From positions 8,928,001 through 8,992,000 of the forward strand of contig CM055607.1 of NCBI GenBank assembly GCA_029379385.1: a DNA stretch of 64,000 nt, read 5' to 3'. The notes under the pieces are model-generated. The model saw nothing but the letters and a program-made list of their open reading frames with translations. It did not search any database and had not been told where the DNA came from. Every line of letters begins with the position of its first letter. The stretch's first letter is position 1. Below are positions 13,203-27,610 of the stretch, one piece after another. This DNA comes from Quillaja saponaria. Taxonomy: Eukaryota; Streptophyta; Magnoliopsida; Fabales; Quillajaceae. The translations under genes were made by a program, and so were the position numbers.

Positions 13203-14161
13203 ATTAGGATTCGAAATAGGGAAGGACTAATCCACTATGCTTTGTTTGGAGGCTACGTAATAAATGACAAACAAAGCCGAAGCTTCTTCTTCATGAATGG
13301 TTTGACATATATAACCATATCATAGAACCAAGTATGTGCATAATTAAAGGTTAAGTAATTTTTCTATTGACAAAAATAAAGTTTTTAAGAATGTCGTGAA
13401 GAGTAAAATAGTTATAATTCTTCTAATTCACGTGTGGATGAACTGTTTTAATCGAGTTAGAAAATTAAATTAGTTAGTAGTGTAGATTAGTTCAAACATC
13501 GTATCACCGATAAATAAATAAAATATTGAATAATTAATATTCTTCCTTACCTAACTCTTTGTACTCTCAAACATACTCTATAAAAAAAAGAGGCGTTCCT
13601 CTAGCTAGGGTAAGATTGTAACAAAAGTTTAATAATATTTTACTGAAAATTGAAAAAAAGTACATAAATAAAACTGAATCCATTAAGAATTTTGCACTCA
13701 GACCAACCACCCAAATGGATAGGCTGCCATGTAGCTCACAAAAATTGATCCATCCTCTTAAATGTATCTTCAATTAGCTCTCACTTAACTCTCCTAGCTA
13801 ATTTAATGATGGATTTGCCAAGTTTTCTTTTGACATTACAAAGTTAAAAATAATTATCCTATAATTAATGAATGTTTACAAAGTTTAAAAATGTTCACAT
13901 TATTGTTCTGTTCACAGGAACAACATGGGCTTTCAAACAAATTACAACCCATGACAAAGCAGTATCTTGTCTTTGAATGGAAATCAGAGAATATAGGCCC
14001 CATGACCAAGAGTAGCATGCCCATGGGCCTCACGAACTTTGTTACCTTTACATTTTGTGCTGCAGATATTATAAACTGCCTTACTGCTTTGTCCTTGACT
14101 CTCTAAACGAGACAGGGTTGTACACCAAATTTGAATAAGAAAGAAAGCAAATGAAAAACTA

Positions 14162-15865
14162 CTAATGCAGTAGCTCAAGGGCTTTCATCAAAGTGGGTCT
14201 GAACCTATTGATATCAAGCTTGACATTTTGTTTGTTCATATATACTGACCCAAAAGCTTTCCATCCTTGTTTCTGAATTGATGAGGGATCCCTTAAAACT
14301 TCATGATCAAGTGGGTATTGTTGTATGAGAGTACTCTCTTCCATCCTTATTTTGTACTCCAAGTACTTTAAGTCCATGTCCTTTGAAGGGTCTGATCCAT
14401 AACCAGTTGCAAGCCATTCGAAGCCACCATAAGGCAAAACTTGGATGAGAATTGCATTTTCTGGTAGGAAAAGCATGTTAGTAAGACCAGCACCATGAAC
14501 TCCCATCATAACATCACAAGAATTCACAATCTCTGCAAAGCTGGACACGTTTTCTGCTTCTGCAATGACTACCTCATATCCCAAGCTTTCAGCCAATTTA
14601 CCAATTTGACCTGTGTTTATGAATGACCTTGTTCTGTTTCTTGAAATGATCAAAAGCCGGGGCTTTTTACGTTGATCATCACTGATTTTGATTGCTTTAG
14701 CTCTCTTTAATGAGAATACATTTCTCAAAAAATCTCTGAAATCTTTTATAGAATAATTGTATGAAGGGTCCATTGACAGCTCTATGTGATATCGTTTAAG
14801 ACCGACAGTCACGGCTGGAAAGCAATGAACTTCATTATCTGTGTCAATGTCAATAAGCTCATACTTGGAGAGGGCATTCAGTACTACTTGGAACTTTGAA
14901 ATCCACCAAGGTTGCTTGTCAGTTATAAGAAACTGTACTTCTCCATTGAATTTTCGAGAAGTTGAAAACAATGGAATGAGCACATCAGCAAAATCATGAA
15001 AAGGGTTTCCTAGATACCCAGCAATAGAAAACAGAACTGCTGGAATACTGTGATTTTTGGTACATTGAGGGATTTCATGGCTACCGTCTACTGGTTTTAC
15101 TGTCCATTCTCTAACACCGCTCATTGCTGCTGGGTCTTCTTTTCGTGCGTAAGGTCTCACACTCCACGAGGTGTTTTCTGCTAAGATGCTGAGTTGACCT
15201 GTTACACTGTAAACAGAGGAGGTATTTCCATGAACTCTAACATCTCCTTCTATCCCACAAAAGTCTGTTCTTTCTTCTTTAGTGCACAACAGCACCACTT
15301 TCTCTGTGACTATTTCTTCATCTGCAAAATGAATTTTAAGAATGATTGAACAAAGCTTACCAACAAGGCACAAACAATTTCTAAAACACTCATTGTTAGG
15401 TTTTACAATGGAGTTACATTTACTGCTAACAAAGAACTGATTGAACAAAGTTTACCTTTATCTATTTGTGGAGAGGTTATTTCATTTTCATTAGAGCTGC
15501 TTGTATCCTTGAGCAGCTTATGATGAACACCCACAGACAACCTTAACTTCACTGTGAAAATATATAGATATGTTAAAAATTCATGTAGGTTGAACATTTT
15601 TTTTTACAGGGAGTGTAGGGTGAAGACTAAAATTATGACAAAGCAACTTTGTGCAGGTGTCTGTTTTGGTGACAGGAATATAGGAAAGAAATAATAATAG
15701 TTCCAAAACAAGAATGGAGGACTCACAATTTGGAAGAGGACCCAAATAAGACCTAAAGACTGTGCAAAAACTCAAAGCAATGAGCAAGCAGCAAACAAAT
15801 GCTCCAAACCCCAATTTCTTTTGCTCGTGCCGACTAAAGCTTCTTGCCAAAATGGTTTCGTACAT
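14162..15865 (-). CDS. GT61 (DUF563) glycosyltransferase, short-stem paralogue
   Basis: Probable Golgi type II glycosyltransferase of the xylan arabinosyl-/xylosyltransferase group (GT61). Three minus-strand exons: 15727-15865, 15456-15551 and 14162-15321, all GT-AG and in phase, giving 464 aa, a normal family length. Residues about 20-40 are the membrane anchor, followed by a short stem ending in NENEITSPQIDK. The catalytic domain begins around DEEIVTEKV and carries GVHGAGLTN about 114 residues from the C-terminus. The ATG at 15865 is chosen because the open frame further upstream has only a TTG before it and the anchor follows directly. The first exon-3 residues and the last exon-2 residues are the two halves that, fused, make the repeat exons of the neighbour at 6268-8802. 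This gene therefore shows the ancestral exon structure. No break seen. Confidence 0.92.
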
Positions 15866-18800
15866 CTTTTTGATCAACCAAAGCAGAGGCAGAGCACCTT
15901 GTGTCAAAAGCTACAATGCCATCTTACAAATGAAGGAGTATTGTGTTTTATCAAAGAGGATGACCATAAAAGATGCTTCAAGCCTCTATTTTTGTAGTGT
16001 TCGTTGGAGTCCAGGTTGAGTGGACGGTCTAGCAAATATTTTGTATGCCACTTGGAGGGAGTTGAGGTGACATTTCCTAGGAATTGTTGCCTTCCCACGA
16101 ATTTGTTAGCTCTATAAAGTGTATATCTAGTGTATTTTCTAACACTAATAAAATCAGGATGAAAAAGACTATGGTTGACTGTTAATTAAATCAAAGCATA
16201 TCTTTCAATGATTGATTTTGTTAATATCTCTTTCATATTTTGAGAATCAACTACCGGCATGGATTCCAATTTTGATAGCTACTATTTACCAACTATAGCT
16301 TGTTATAAAATATTTATATTATTTATTATTAACTTTATAAATCTGTAAATATATTCCTATTGTAATTCCTTCCTTACTTGAGAGTGACCCATCTCAAGTG
16401 AAAAATTAATTTGATGAACCAACCGTAGCTTGAAAGAACTTTCTATGGTTGGTCCTACTTTCAAAGTTTGAGGCTTTTACAGTGTAAAAGAAATGTTTAA
16501 TTTATGTCCCTTGGTTTAGTTAAGATCATTTGTAAAATAAATTTTTATCTATGTTAGTCACTTGATTCGGTTGTGGTTATTTTAGTCATTAGCGGTTGTG
16601 GTTATTTTAGTCATTAGGTTCGAATCGAGTTTACTATTTTAAATTAAATCATTGAAGAATTCGTAAAAAAAATATAATAATTTAATTCGATGTGTTGTCA
16701 TCCATACATTGGTTTCTTTGAGTTTGACATTATTAATTACACAAAGACACACAAACATTTGATAAAACTTGATGGATATTTGTCGGCAGAGAAGTGAACT
16801 AATTCATTCCATTTTGAATAGTGGGAGGCATTCAACAAGTTTTTGTTTGGTGGTATAGAGAAAGACATTTTAACAATGTACGTGTCTCATTAAATAGTAT
16901 AGATGACTTTATTATATTTTATTTTCCAGTTGTTACCAATTAGTGAGCGCATTTCCAGGACTCCTTCAAATTGTTTTAAAAACATTGAAAATTTGGAATG
17001 TTTTTATTATCAAAATTTGGAAAAAAAGGAAGTTGTTAGACATTGAAAAAACTTTTATACTTTCTTTTATTCCCGAAACGATAGAAGTCAATAGCTGTTA
17101 GCAGGAAGACTTGAGCCTCTTTGCTTCATTATCATGAAGTTCCTTTCCACCTACTTAGCTATCTCATAATATATGATTTTTCTTAGTTTTTTCTTTTTAT
17201 TACTAATAACTTCATTTGCGTAAATAATAAAGCAAGTTCTTGAAAAGAAAATTATAGATAATTGTATAAGTGAGAAGTAAAATTCTTTTAAATTCTTCAA
17301 TCTCAGCATTGATGGTTGTCTTTGTGATTACACTAAGAGATGATTAGTCGAGATAGACACAACTAGTCTAGACACAATTGATCACTAAATAAAAAAAATA
17401 AAAAGTGGGAGAATTAGCTTATTAGAAGAAAAAAAAAATTGGTTAACTAATTAATGGCACAACGTAAGAGATTTTTTTCATTTGACTTAATCAACAATAT
17501 TTAATTTTTCATTTTTCATTTTTTCTTTTTTCTTTTTTGTTTTTTTGTTTTTTGCCTGTGGATAGTTGGGAACTCCTCATCTTTTAAATTGAGATAAAAC
17601 AAAAGAATGAGTCTAAATCAAAAATCTCATTTATTGAGCTAACAACTCACTCAGTGACTAAATTATTTATATATTCAAACATATATATATAATCACCTAA
17701 AATGCTAGAAGAATTATCACTGCAAACTGGCCGACACCCTCCTAATAATTAGTAATACTTAGAATATATATATTTGCAGATAGTAACAATATATGAAAAT
17801 ATTAAGAAGAGAGAGACCATAAAAAATTTACTTGCATTTCCATTAACATTAAATTAACAATTTATTGGACAAATTAGATTACCTCCTTAGTTGTTGTCTA
17901 TATGTACATTAGAAACTAAGTAGATAGCTATACTTTTTTTAGTATGTATATATAACAATAAATAAAATCAAACCAATTGAGAGAGGTACTTGTTAGTGCT
18001 GCTCCTTCAGTAATATAGGCCATTTGATATTTTCAGTTCAACATCCTCCATGCAACTATGTTTCCCAAATATATTTGTGCAAATTTTTTCCAAAGACTCT
18101 TATGTGATTAAATAAAATCCAAATTACTCAACATTTTCTTGATGTAATGAAAACTTAGTGAATATGAATATTGTATTGTTCATTTAATATATATTATTAT
18201 ACTAATTTATATGTCACACGCGTTGTATGTAATTCATATTTATATGACCTTAAATCATATATAATTTTTTAAAAATTAATAAAACCATACTATATGTAAT
18301 AAAAACTTAATACAATATAATTTTTTATAATATGGTCTCATAAAGTATTTTCTAAAATTAAATTTTTATTATGCATATATTTTTAATATTCTACTTATAT
18401 TCTTGCATGCTTTAATATTGAAACTCATATATTTTTCTTTTTTTCATTTTATTATATATATATAAAAATAAAAAATAAAAAACTTGTTAGAGATGAAAAT
18501 TAAGATAAAACAAATATTCACAATATTATTTTGTAAAATCTCACGTGCACAATTATGAAATATTTTAATTTATAATAACAAAGAAAATAATAAGAGAAAT
18601 GATATTTATCAATATTCTAGTTGATGATTTCTTTCCAATGAATGATCAGAAACCAAAAAAAAAAAAATCAATTAAGATTTAAACTTTATGGTTGATTCAA
18701 TTCAATTTTTATTAAAAATTAATAACATTAAATAATAATAATAATAATATACAATCCTATAAGTACTATTAATAATCTTGTCAAATTCAGTACCAACCAA

Positions 18801-19762
18801 AAAAAAAAAAACTATCTTTCTTTTTCCATCTTCCATCCTCCATCCTCCTTAATTAATACTTAGAAACCAATTAGTTTATATCACAAAGAATTTAAATTTA
18901 TTTTGTTAAACATTGACATTACCAAGACTTATTTCGTTAAATTTACTATTATAAACATATTACATTTCATTGCTATCAATAGTTATAAATATTTTTTTTT
19001 TCTTCTCAAAATGATCCCAAAACATTACTTTAAATTTAAGAGTCTCAATTTTTTTTTTGTATTCTAACTAATTGAGAGAAAATAACTTATCTCAAAGATT
19101 AAATTTATAAATATTATGCTGCTTTCTTGTTTTATAAACCTAATAAATAAGAACAATTAATAGCATCCATTTATATTATATTGTTTTGTTATTTTTTCAA
19201 AAAAAATTCAGCAAAACAACATAACTCAAAATAGAATGAAAATATTTTCAAAATGAAAAAAAAAATTATTATGAGAAAAAGAGAAGAAAAAATAACTTAT
19301 TTATAGTAGAGTTAAAAATTAATCAAGAACTTACTTTTTGGTCAATTATGACACAAAATTTAATGGTTGTAGTTGTTGGCAAGTGTGTATAATAATTAAT
19401 AAGGTATAGTGGCATCTGACCAAACAAATTTTGGATTTTTAAGATTAATTATAACATTTTATTTATCAATAAAATTAATTGGGCTAATATTCTATTATGC
19501 ATGCTTACCAAATGAATAGATTTAATTATTCCCTCATTTGTTCCATTATAAGAAATTAAAATTTCCTAATCAACAAAAGAAAAGAAAATTAATCTAAATT
19601 TAGAACAACAAAATAGTGAGACTTCAAGTTAAAACCCTAAAATACCCATGACATACCAGCAAAAAACAAAAAGAATGCAATTTGGGCTTCTTAGAAACCA
19701 TTTTTGGGCCCAATTCGTTACAAAAATTAAAATAAAAAGCCCAATTCTCTGAGACAACAACC
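15866..19762. other. Non-coding upstream and flanking part of duplication copy B
   Basis: No gene recognised. Mostly matched in copy A. The copy-B-only block about 18190-19340 is extremely AT-rich, with runs such as ATAATAATAATAATA near 18737 and no terminal repeats that I could identify. Confidence 0.6.
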
Positions 19763-22700
19763 TCCTCCAAGGCCCGTTGAGTGAGCCCGCTCCAAGGCCG
19801 TTGACAATGAAACGCTTTTTTTTTTTTTTTTGGTCCTAAGGTAGATTTGATTCCAAATGAATGTAAATATTATTTATGTAACTTGACGTCTAAAAACTAA
19901 CAACTAATTGACAAAATTAAAACTCAATTTAAAGCATCAAATATTATAATTCATTTTGTAATTTGTCTTAAAACAAGATTACGCAAGTACATAATTAAAT
20001 TAAATGTAATTAGAAGAATTTTGTTATGTGAAATGAGCCCTACTAAAGATAATTAAAAAATTAAATCCCCTATAAGAATCCCTAGCTAGTAGAGAATGAT
20101 TTAAATCTCCTCACTCCAAATATTATATAAATACTAAAAAGAAAAATATTAATGGACTAATTTCACACTGAAAATAAAATGAATTTCTGCATTTCTCTCA
20201 TCCCACCTTAATGAATGAAACCTAAAAACTAATTTCACTTTTCACCTAAAATATTCATTTTCATTTTATTTTTTAAAAATTGAGTCACAAAGTCATAGGA
20301 GTAATACTAAAAATAACAAGAGTCGTGGCCCATTCCAAGACATTCAAAATTTGTCACGTTTTTGTGTATTCTTTTTGTCCTGTTAGGGTGAAAGTGATTG
20401 GATGTTTGTCTGTGTATAAATAAAATTAGTAATTATTTGTGTCATCTAGCAAAGCAAGCAAAAAGGTGTCTTTCCATTGACAGAAACCACCATAAGATGG
20501 TAAACCATATGAGGTGTTTATAATTGACCTTTATTTAAATCATAAGATCTCTAGACAACTTGTCACGCACGCAATATTAAATGTTACAATAAATTATCTA
20601 AAAACTTAAAATTATCTATTTTATTTTTCTCTCTATTTCATTAATTAATAATTAACATAAATATCTATTTTTAATGTGTTTATTAACTTATATTATTAAT
20701 ATGCAAATGAAATTTAGAATGTAATATTGAAAAAAACTTCTCATTGATACATTAAATTAATAATAAGTTCTTAATTTCCAAATTCATTAAGATAATATTT
20801 TTTTGACCTTAATACTTTAGTCAAAAATGCCTCTATATAAACAAAATATGAATAAATTTTGAATTAGAAATTTAAGAATTACTTACTATGTTAATATATA
20901 TATATATATATTTTCGAAATATAACATAAGCATTTAATAATAAAAATAATCATTGTTGAATGTTTCAACTTGTCAAATAAATTTTTTCATTAATTCTCAA
21001 TTAGTTAAATATATATAAATGGACTACATTGATAATATTGATTCTTTTACTGTTCAATTAATAAAATTAATATTGAGAGATGGAATTTTTAAGAATTTAA
21101 TTGAGAAACTGAAAGATTGAAATATGAAATTGATAAGTTAAAAACTTGATTGACGAAATTAAAAATTGACAAATAAAATTAATAAATTGAGCATATTTAA
21201 AAGATCAAAGTATAGTTTAATCAACAATCAAATAATCATATTCCAATTCTAACTATATGTCTTACTAAGTCAAGCTTGTATAGTTTTAAAGAAAAAATAA
21301 ATAAATATTTGGTTTGAATATTTTATGACCAAAGAACGAAAGGAAACCATATTCCTTTTCTCTCCTTAACACTAGATTTCCGTTCCTTCTAAAAGAATGA
21401 AATGAGGAGAATAAAATAAGTTTTTAATAATTTTCGTGAATTTTCAATTTTTGTCATAATAATTAAAAATAAATAAATACATTAACTATAAACACAACAA
21501 AAATTATCCATTTTCTTTCTTAATGGACAATTTGAATATATGGGGAAAAAAAAGTAAATTGATCTACTACTTTTTTTTACAAATAAAAAAAATCTACAAT
21601 TCCTTCTAAATATGTTACATATTTTTATTTTTATGCAGTTGCAAAATATAATTGGTTCATATTAAAGAATAGTGACGGAGATATGTAATAAAAGGAGGAA
21701 TATATGTGTCAAAAAATAGACGTGCTTGACTAGAAGACTACAGGATTTAATATATATATATATTGATGATCATGCTTGTATATATTCGACGAAAATGATC
21801 ATGAACAAGTATTGCTAGTCAGATTCATAGGGATAAACTTGCACGCATATGTCCAATATTTCAACTTTTTATAATTTTTAATTTGACTCACTGATTGATT
21901 TTCCTTGCAACTTCAATTAGTATCGTGCATAAAAACAAATAATGAGAGTTTTCAGAATTTTGAACAAAGATACAGTCAATAAATTGTTTCATGGTAAAAG
22001 AATATAAAAAATTATACTTAAAATAATGTTCTTCATAAAAACTCGAATTTGATATAAGGTCCTTAGGTTATTGTAAGCTTGAAGTTAATTGCTAGTTAAA
22101 TTTGTCTAAATCTGGTAATAATAAAAAATAAAAAAAATAAAAAAGCTTATTTGAAATAGGCAAAATTTCTCTAATTTGACTCAAACTTTTCTTGTCATGC
22201 AATTTTTTTAGTCTTTTGTGTGATTCTGCAGTGATCATTTCTTATCCAATTTAAACATAACAAATCACGATTTCAATCCCTTTAACAAGTTCGCACTAAA
22301 CATATAAAAATTTAACTTGATTGAAGTGAATCAGTTGAACCCTGATCAAATTATCATTGAATTTGGTTTTTCGTTTATTACATATTATGAAGTTCTATAA
22401 AGAAAAATATAATATTTTTCTCTTATACAATATATTTAATACAAAAATAAATTTAATTATTTTCAAAAAAAGAAATTCTTTTGAGTTCCTCATTTACAGC
22501 CTATAGGAACATGAAAGAATTCAATTAATTATCATCCTACATTCCCGCACAAATATAAAATTGAGAAAAGTAAGGATAAATTTTTCTTTTTCTTTTTGGT
22601 TTTGTATCCCAAATAAATTTTACAATAAATTTGCATTCCCAAGAATTCCTATTTTTAGTTTTTCTTTGTAAACAAGTCCTAAATTATAATTTGGCATTTT

Positions 22701-23506
22701 ATGTCAATTTTACCCTTATTTTGTATTTTTGTTTTAAGTTAAAAATATTAATTAAGTAGATTAAAATTTCAAAATAAACATTATTCAATTTAAAAATTTG
22801 TTATTTAATAATTAATAGAAGATTAAGTCTTTTAAAAATTAATGATATTTTCGTAATTCCTTTAATGTAGATTTTTGTTAATTTTCTTACAAAATGAATA
22901 TAAATTTATTTATTTTTAGTTCCAATTAATCATGAAAAATATAATAATATAAGTTGAAATTAAAAATAATTTTTTTGAAAAAAAATATGAAATGATATAA
23001 AGATAAATTTTTAATAATTTTTAGAATTTTATATTCTTTCACTAATGATTTGTAATAATTTTTTTTAATTTTAAAAAGAATTATTTCAATCAATTAATAT
23101 TTTAAACTTAAATCTTAAAATAAAAAATAAGGGTAAAAATAACATAAAAAGTGTCAATATAAAATATATAACTTATTTAGAAGAAAACAATTAAAAGTAA
23201 GAGTTTTTAAAATTGTAAATCTATTGTAAGACTTATTTAAAATATGAAACCAAAAAAAATAGAACTTAAGGGTATTTTTCTTATAAAATTTTGTTGATTA
23301 TTCTCCATTTTTATTTAATGCCAAAAAAAAAAAATGCATAGGTACTGTTTGATTGATATGGTTGAAAACTTGAACATTGAACCTATCATATTCATATACA
23401 GCCAATCTTAGTCGTGGACCCGTTCACTTACAATTAGTTATGTACCACTACTCAAAGCGCTAGTTTTCTTCTCGTTACAAAAAGGTGCCGCCACAAGTTC
23501 GCTTTG
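19763..23506. other. AT-rich intergenic region before the MATE cluster
   Basis: About 3.7 kb with no convincing open frame. It contains homopolymer runs (T run near 19817-19832) and an AT dinucleotide run near 20896-20911. The last 100 bp include GTGGACCC near 23414, which fits the class II TCP-factor consensus GTGGNCCC. That is the only hint of a promoter element for the gene at 23564. Confidence 0.5.
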
Positions 23507-26500
23507 TTGCCCGCGTCTCTCCGAGTCTTCTACCTCTCTATCATTTTCTCTCTCTTACTAAAAATGGAAAGAGAAGACCAACAGGCATCTCTGCAATCCC
23601 CGCTGATTCAGATTTCTTTGAGAGATGGATTGAATGGTGTTAAGGAAAGAAACAAGGAAAGGGGAGTTGAAAGAAAGGAAATTTTTGAAGAAGTGAGAAA
23701 GCAATTTTGGCTAGCAGGGCCTTTGATATCTGTGAGTTTATTACAATATTGTTTTCAAGCTATATCTGTAATGTTTGTAGGTCATCTTGGCGAACTGGCT
23801 CTGTCCGGTGCTTCAATGGCCAGTTCTTTTGCATCAGTCACTGGTTTCAGCTTATTGGTGAGTTGGGTTTCATTCACTTTCAATTATGGTGGTCGTATTG
23901 TTCATGAATTTGACCCTTAATGTGTTGTAAGCGTGTTATATAAAGGGCTGATTTTTTTTAACCCAAACCAGGAAAAAGCATCAAACTGAGGGATTGAGAA
24001 GTTGGTTATTCATTTTTTTTTTCTTTGAAAAGAAATGAAAATTGAAATATGAGAAAAGAGTAAAGAGGGAAATCATGCTCTGAAAGCTTGAATCAAAGAC
24101 AAGATACATACTATTTGAGTAATGTGGTGTGGTTCTGGAACAAGGACTCAGGCTTTCTATTTTTGGATTCCCAAATGACTTGAAGAAGTCATTTCCCTTT
24201 ATTTGGGTGTCTAATTTCAATTACAGACAAATATGTTTTCTATTGTCAAATGACATGCAAATATGGAATTCACTTTGGAGGGGTAGCAATGTATGAACTT
24301 TCAAATCTAGGCCATTCATACAGCTTTTGCGTGGTATCCCTGTTTCTTAGGTTTCACCAATTTTTATGTATTTTTTTTCTTTAACTTAGAGAAAGGGAAA
24401 ATAATTGATTGCTTCACTGAGGTAGTGGCAGAAGAAAAAGAAGAAGTGCTAGGTTATGAAGTTGTTGATTACCGGTACAATATAAATGGGTACTTTAACT
24501 GCAGTTGTTCAAAAGAAAGGCAAGCAGTAGGTGACGAACTCCCCAGGATACAAATATTTGCATTCAGTACATGAATACTACCTTAAGTTCTCTTGCTGCT
24601 ATGATCACATCTCTTTCAGGGTATTTTTAGAGTTTTATTGAATTAGTTGTTTAAATGCTTCTGTCATTATAAAAACTGCAGTAGATGATTTGAGTTTGCG
24701 TGATATTCTACCATGCAAGACACAGTTACATGTAATGAGTACTACGTACTAATTGCAACTCCATTTCTCTATAAAAGAGTTTGACTGATATATGTAAAAC
24801 TGTTCCACTATATGACTCTCTAGTGTATCTGTCATTTTTTCTAATTTTTTAATTTTTTTTGGGTTTGGACAGCTAGGAATGGCAAGTGCTTTAGATACCT
24901 TATGTGGCCAGGCATATGGAGCAAAGCAATATCGCACGTTAGGCATACACATGCAGAGAGCCATGTTTGTTATTCTTATTGTTAGCATACCACTGGCTAT
25001 TATTTGGGCAAACACAGGAAGGCTTCTAATTGCCCTAGGTCAAGATCCTGAGATTTCTGCAGAAGCAGGACAATATGCCCGTTTTATGATCCCAAGCCTT
25101 TTTGCATATGGTCTTCTTCAGTGCCTAAACAGATTCTTACAAACTCAAAACATTGTCTTTCCTATGGTGTTGTGCTCTGGAGTTACAGCTTTAGTACACA
25201 TTTTTATGTGCTGGATTCTGGTACTCAAATCTGGACTTGGGACCAGAGGAGCTGCCTTGGCAAATAATATTTCTTATTGGCTTAATGTATTGTTAATGGC
25301 ATTATATGTCAAGTGTTCTTCTTCATGTGCAAATACTTGGACGGGATTTTCAAAAGAGGCCTTGCAGAATATCCTCATGTTTTTAAGACTTGCAGTTCCT
25401 TCAGCTGTTATGGTTTGGTTAGTGCCATTTCCTATACTTTACATGTCAACACAATATGAGGCATTTGAAGGTAGCTTCATACTATGTAGGATCCTACTGC
25501 CTTTTATTATGATTGTTTGCTCAAAATCAAATTTCAGTAAATAATTGTCTACTTTAACGTGAACAGCTTGGAAATGTGGTCATTTGAAATGATGGTTCTT
25601 CTATCTGGTCTTCTTCCAAATCCCAAGTTAGAAACTTCAGTGCTTTCTATCAGGTTAATTTCTCTTAAATTTGCATATTGATATTCTTTGGCTTTGAATA
25701 TAAACTGATATACTTTCTGAATATGTTTCTTCGTTCAAACTTTATAGTAGAATCTTCTTGTTATTATCTTCACTGACTTCTATTTATTCATTACCAGCCT
25801 AAATACAACGGCAATAGTTTGGATGATCCCCTTTGGCCTCAGTAATGCAGTAAGGTGAGAAGTGTTGAAATATTATTACAATCTCTAAAATCAAAAGTCT
25901 CGGAGACTCAAACTTTTATAGAAATTAGAAGTAAGAACATTCTTTAAAAACATAATCTGTTGATATTCTCTTAACTGTGCATTGACCTTTAAAATTTGTC
26001 AGTTGCTTTATTCTGAATCAATTTCTTTGATGTGTTTCATGATTCATTACAGCACTCGAGTCTCAAATGAATTAGGGGCTGGTCATCCACGAGTTGCACG
26101 TTTATCTGTGTGTGTTGTCTTAGTTGTGGCTATTATCGAGGGTACATTAGTTGGGACAGTTCTGATTTTGATACGCAATATTTGGGGCTATGCTTATAGC
26201 AATGAAGTTGAAGTTGTCAGATATGTGGCAATCATGATGCCAATTCTTGCAGTATCCAACTTCATGGATGGACTCCAATGTGTTCTTTCAGGTATCTCTA
26301 CTTTCTGAAAACTCATTATTATTAGCATCAATATATAAAAGGCTGAAAAGATGATTGCATACAGGAAATTAGGAAAAAACATATCACAACAATTACTTCC
26401 TCATGCTCACCTGCATTCTTTCTGGACATATCGTTTTTCTTGCTCCTTTGTTTTATCTTTTATTCATTATCTAATATCTTAACAAACCCTGGAATAACAT

Positions 26501-27610
26501 TTATGCATGCTATGAAGTGGATTTTCACTTAACAATATGGAATGAATGATGTGCTATTCAGTATCTTGATTTTTTGAACTTCAATGCAGGAATGGCTAGA
26601 GGCTGTGGCTTGCAAAAGATCGGTGCTTTTATTAATCTTGGATCCTATTATTTAGTTGGGATTCCGTCTGCTGTTTTATTAGCTTTCGTCTGGCACATTG
26701 GTGGGAAGGTAAGAAATTTCTACTCTTTCTGTCATACTCTTCTACATCTTGGACGTTTTCATAAAAAAATCACATTAGAATTACAACGCCGTTGATGATT
26801 TGTATAGGGGCTCTGGATGGGGATCATATGTGCACTCATCGTCCAAGTTTCATCTCTTCTGATTATAGCCATACGCACTGATTGGCAGCAAGAAGTAAAA
26901 TATTGCCTCTGTCCATATAATTTTCTTGTTCTTCTGCTTGTAGTTGTGTGGGTGTGTGTTTATGTTTCTTTTCTAATTATAATTCTTTCATTTCCAGGCA
27001 AAGAAGGCCGGAGACAGAGTGTATGATTCACTACTCCCCGAGGAAGTAGTCTCATGATAATGTGGTTCTCAAATCTCCTAGACGAAGCTCAAATAATCCT
27101 TCATAGGTTGGATTCTATATGGATAAAAATGGAAGGAATGGCAATACAATCAATTTTGTACACTTCCACAATAGCAAACTTATTTATCAATCTCTGTTGG
27201 TCTAATGACATTAAAATATTTTGAATTTGAATCCTTTATCTCTAACTCCATTGTTATTATTAATAATAAGAACACTAGAATCATTATTATTACCTCTGCT
27301 TTTTTGGGTAGCCCGCCTGTCTCTACCCATTTCCAAGAGGCAAGTCTTACAGCTCGATTGCACAGGGAGTTGGGTGGCTCACAATTCCGCGTATAGAACT
27401 ATCATATGAGATGTTGATTGGTGTCTGTCAATGTAAGAAATCTAATTGATTAGATGTCAATTTTTTACGTCTCTCCTAAACTTCCTTTTGGTTGTTTTGT
27501 TTTAAAGTTTCATATATATTAGTTAACTGCACCTCTTTAGTTCCAAAATCATATAATAAAGAAGAATTGCCATAGGTTGACTGTACAAAAATGTGAGAAT
27601 ATTTAATAAA
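23507..27610. repeat. Tandem duplication, MATE copy 1
   Basis: Collinear with about 28690-33370, introns included. Homology starts abruptly at TTGCCCGCGTCT, only 57 bp before the start codon at 23564. It runs past the stop codon to about 27600. Exon 2 differs by only a handful of residues between copies, so the duplication is recent or has been homogenised. Confidence 0.88.
23564..27057 (+). CDS. MATE efflux transporter (DETOXIFICATION type), copy 1
   Basis: Multidrug and toxic compound extrusion family antiporter, twelve predicted membrane helices. In plants this family exports or sequesters secondary metabolites and xenobiotics at the plasma membrane or tonoplast using a proton gradient. 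Closest in my judgement to the DTX16-like subgroup; the substrate is unknown. Eight exons: 23564-23857, 24873-25417, 25567-25653, 25798-25854, 26053-26291, 26590-26708, 26808-26894, 26998-27057. All are GT-AG and in phase, giving 495 aa, the usual length. Landmarks: [20 protein letters not shown] in helix 1, [17 protein letters not shown] at the start of exon 2, [15 protein letters not shown] in exon 3, [12 protein letters not shown] in exon 5. The start at 23564 is supported by MEREDQQ, also present in copy 2 (MDREDQK). The C-terminus ends LLPEEVVS. No defect seen. Confidence 0.93.

Larger units (their letters stand above)
13203..19762. repeat. Segmental duplication, copy B (GT61 locus)
   Basis: Partner of 5368-12222. 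It lacks copy A's exon array and about 0.75 kb near 16885. It has about 0.2 kb extra near 16500-16720 and about 1.15 kb of very AT-rich extra sequence near 18190-19340, just before the shared GACACAAAATTTAATG. Borders estimated by eye. Confidence 0.85.

Noticed and set aside
14162..15448. Longer open frame extending the last GT61 exon upstream into the intron
   Set aside because: The TTTGCAG acceptor at 15322-15328 and phase agreement with exon 2 show the extra 5' part is intron that happens to stay open.
16600..16640. GGTTCGAATC resembling a tRNA B box
   Set aside because: No A box at the right distance and no cloverleaf could be drawn.
24420..24640. Open frame in MATE intron 1 (also about 29590-29802) with [20 protein letters not shown]
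   Set aside because: It lies between well-supported exons, matches no MATE segment, and the two copies differ by a base that shifts the frame, so it is intron sequence.
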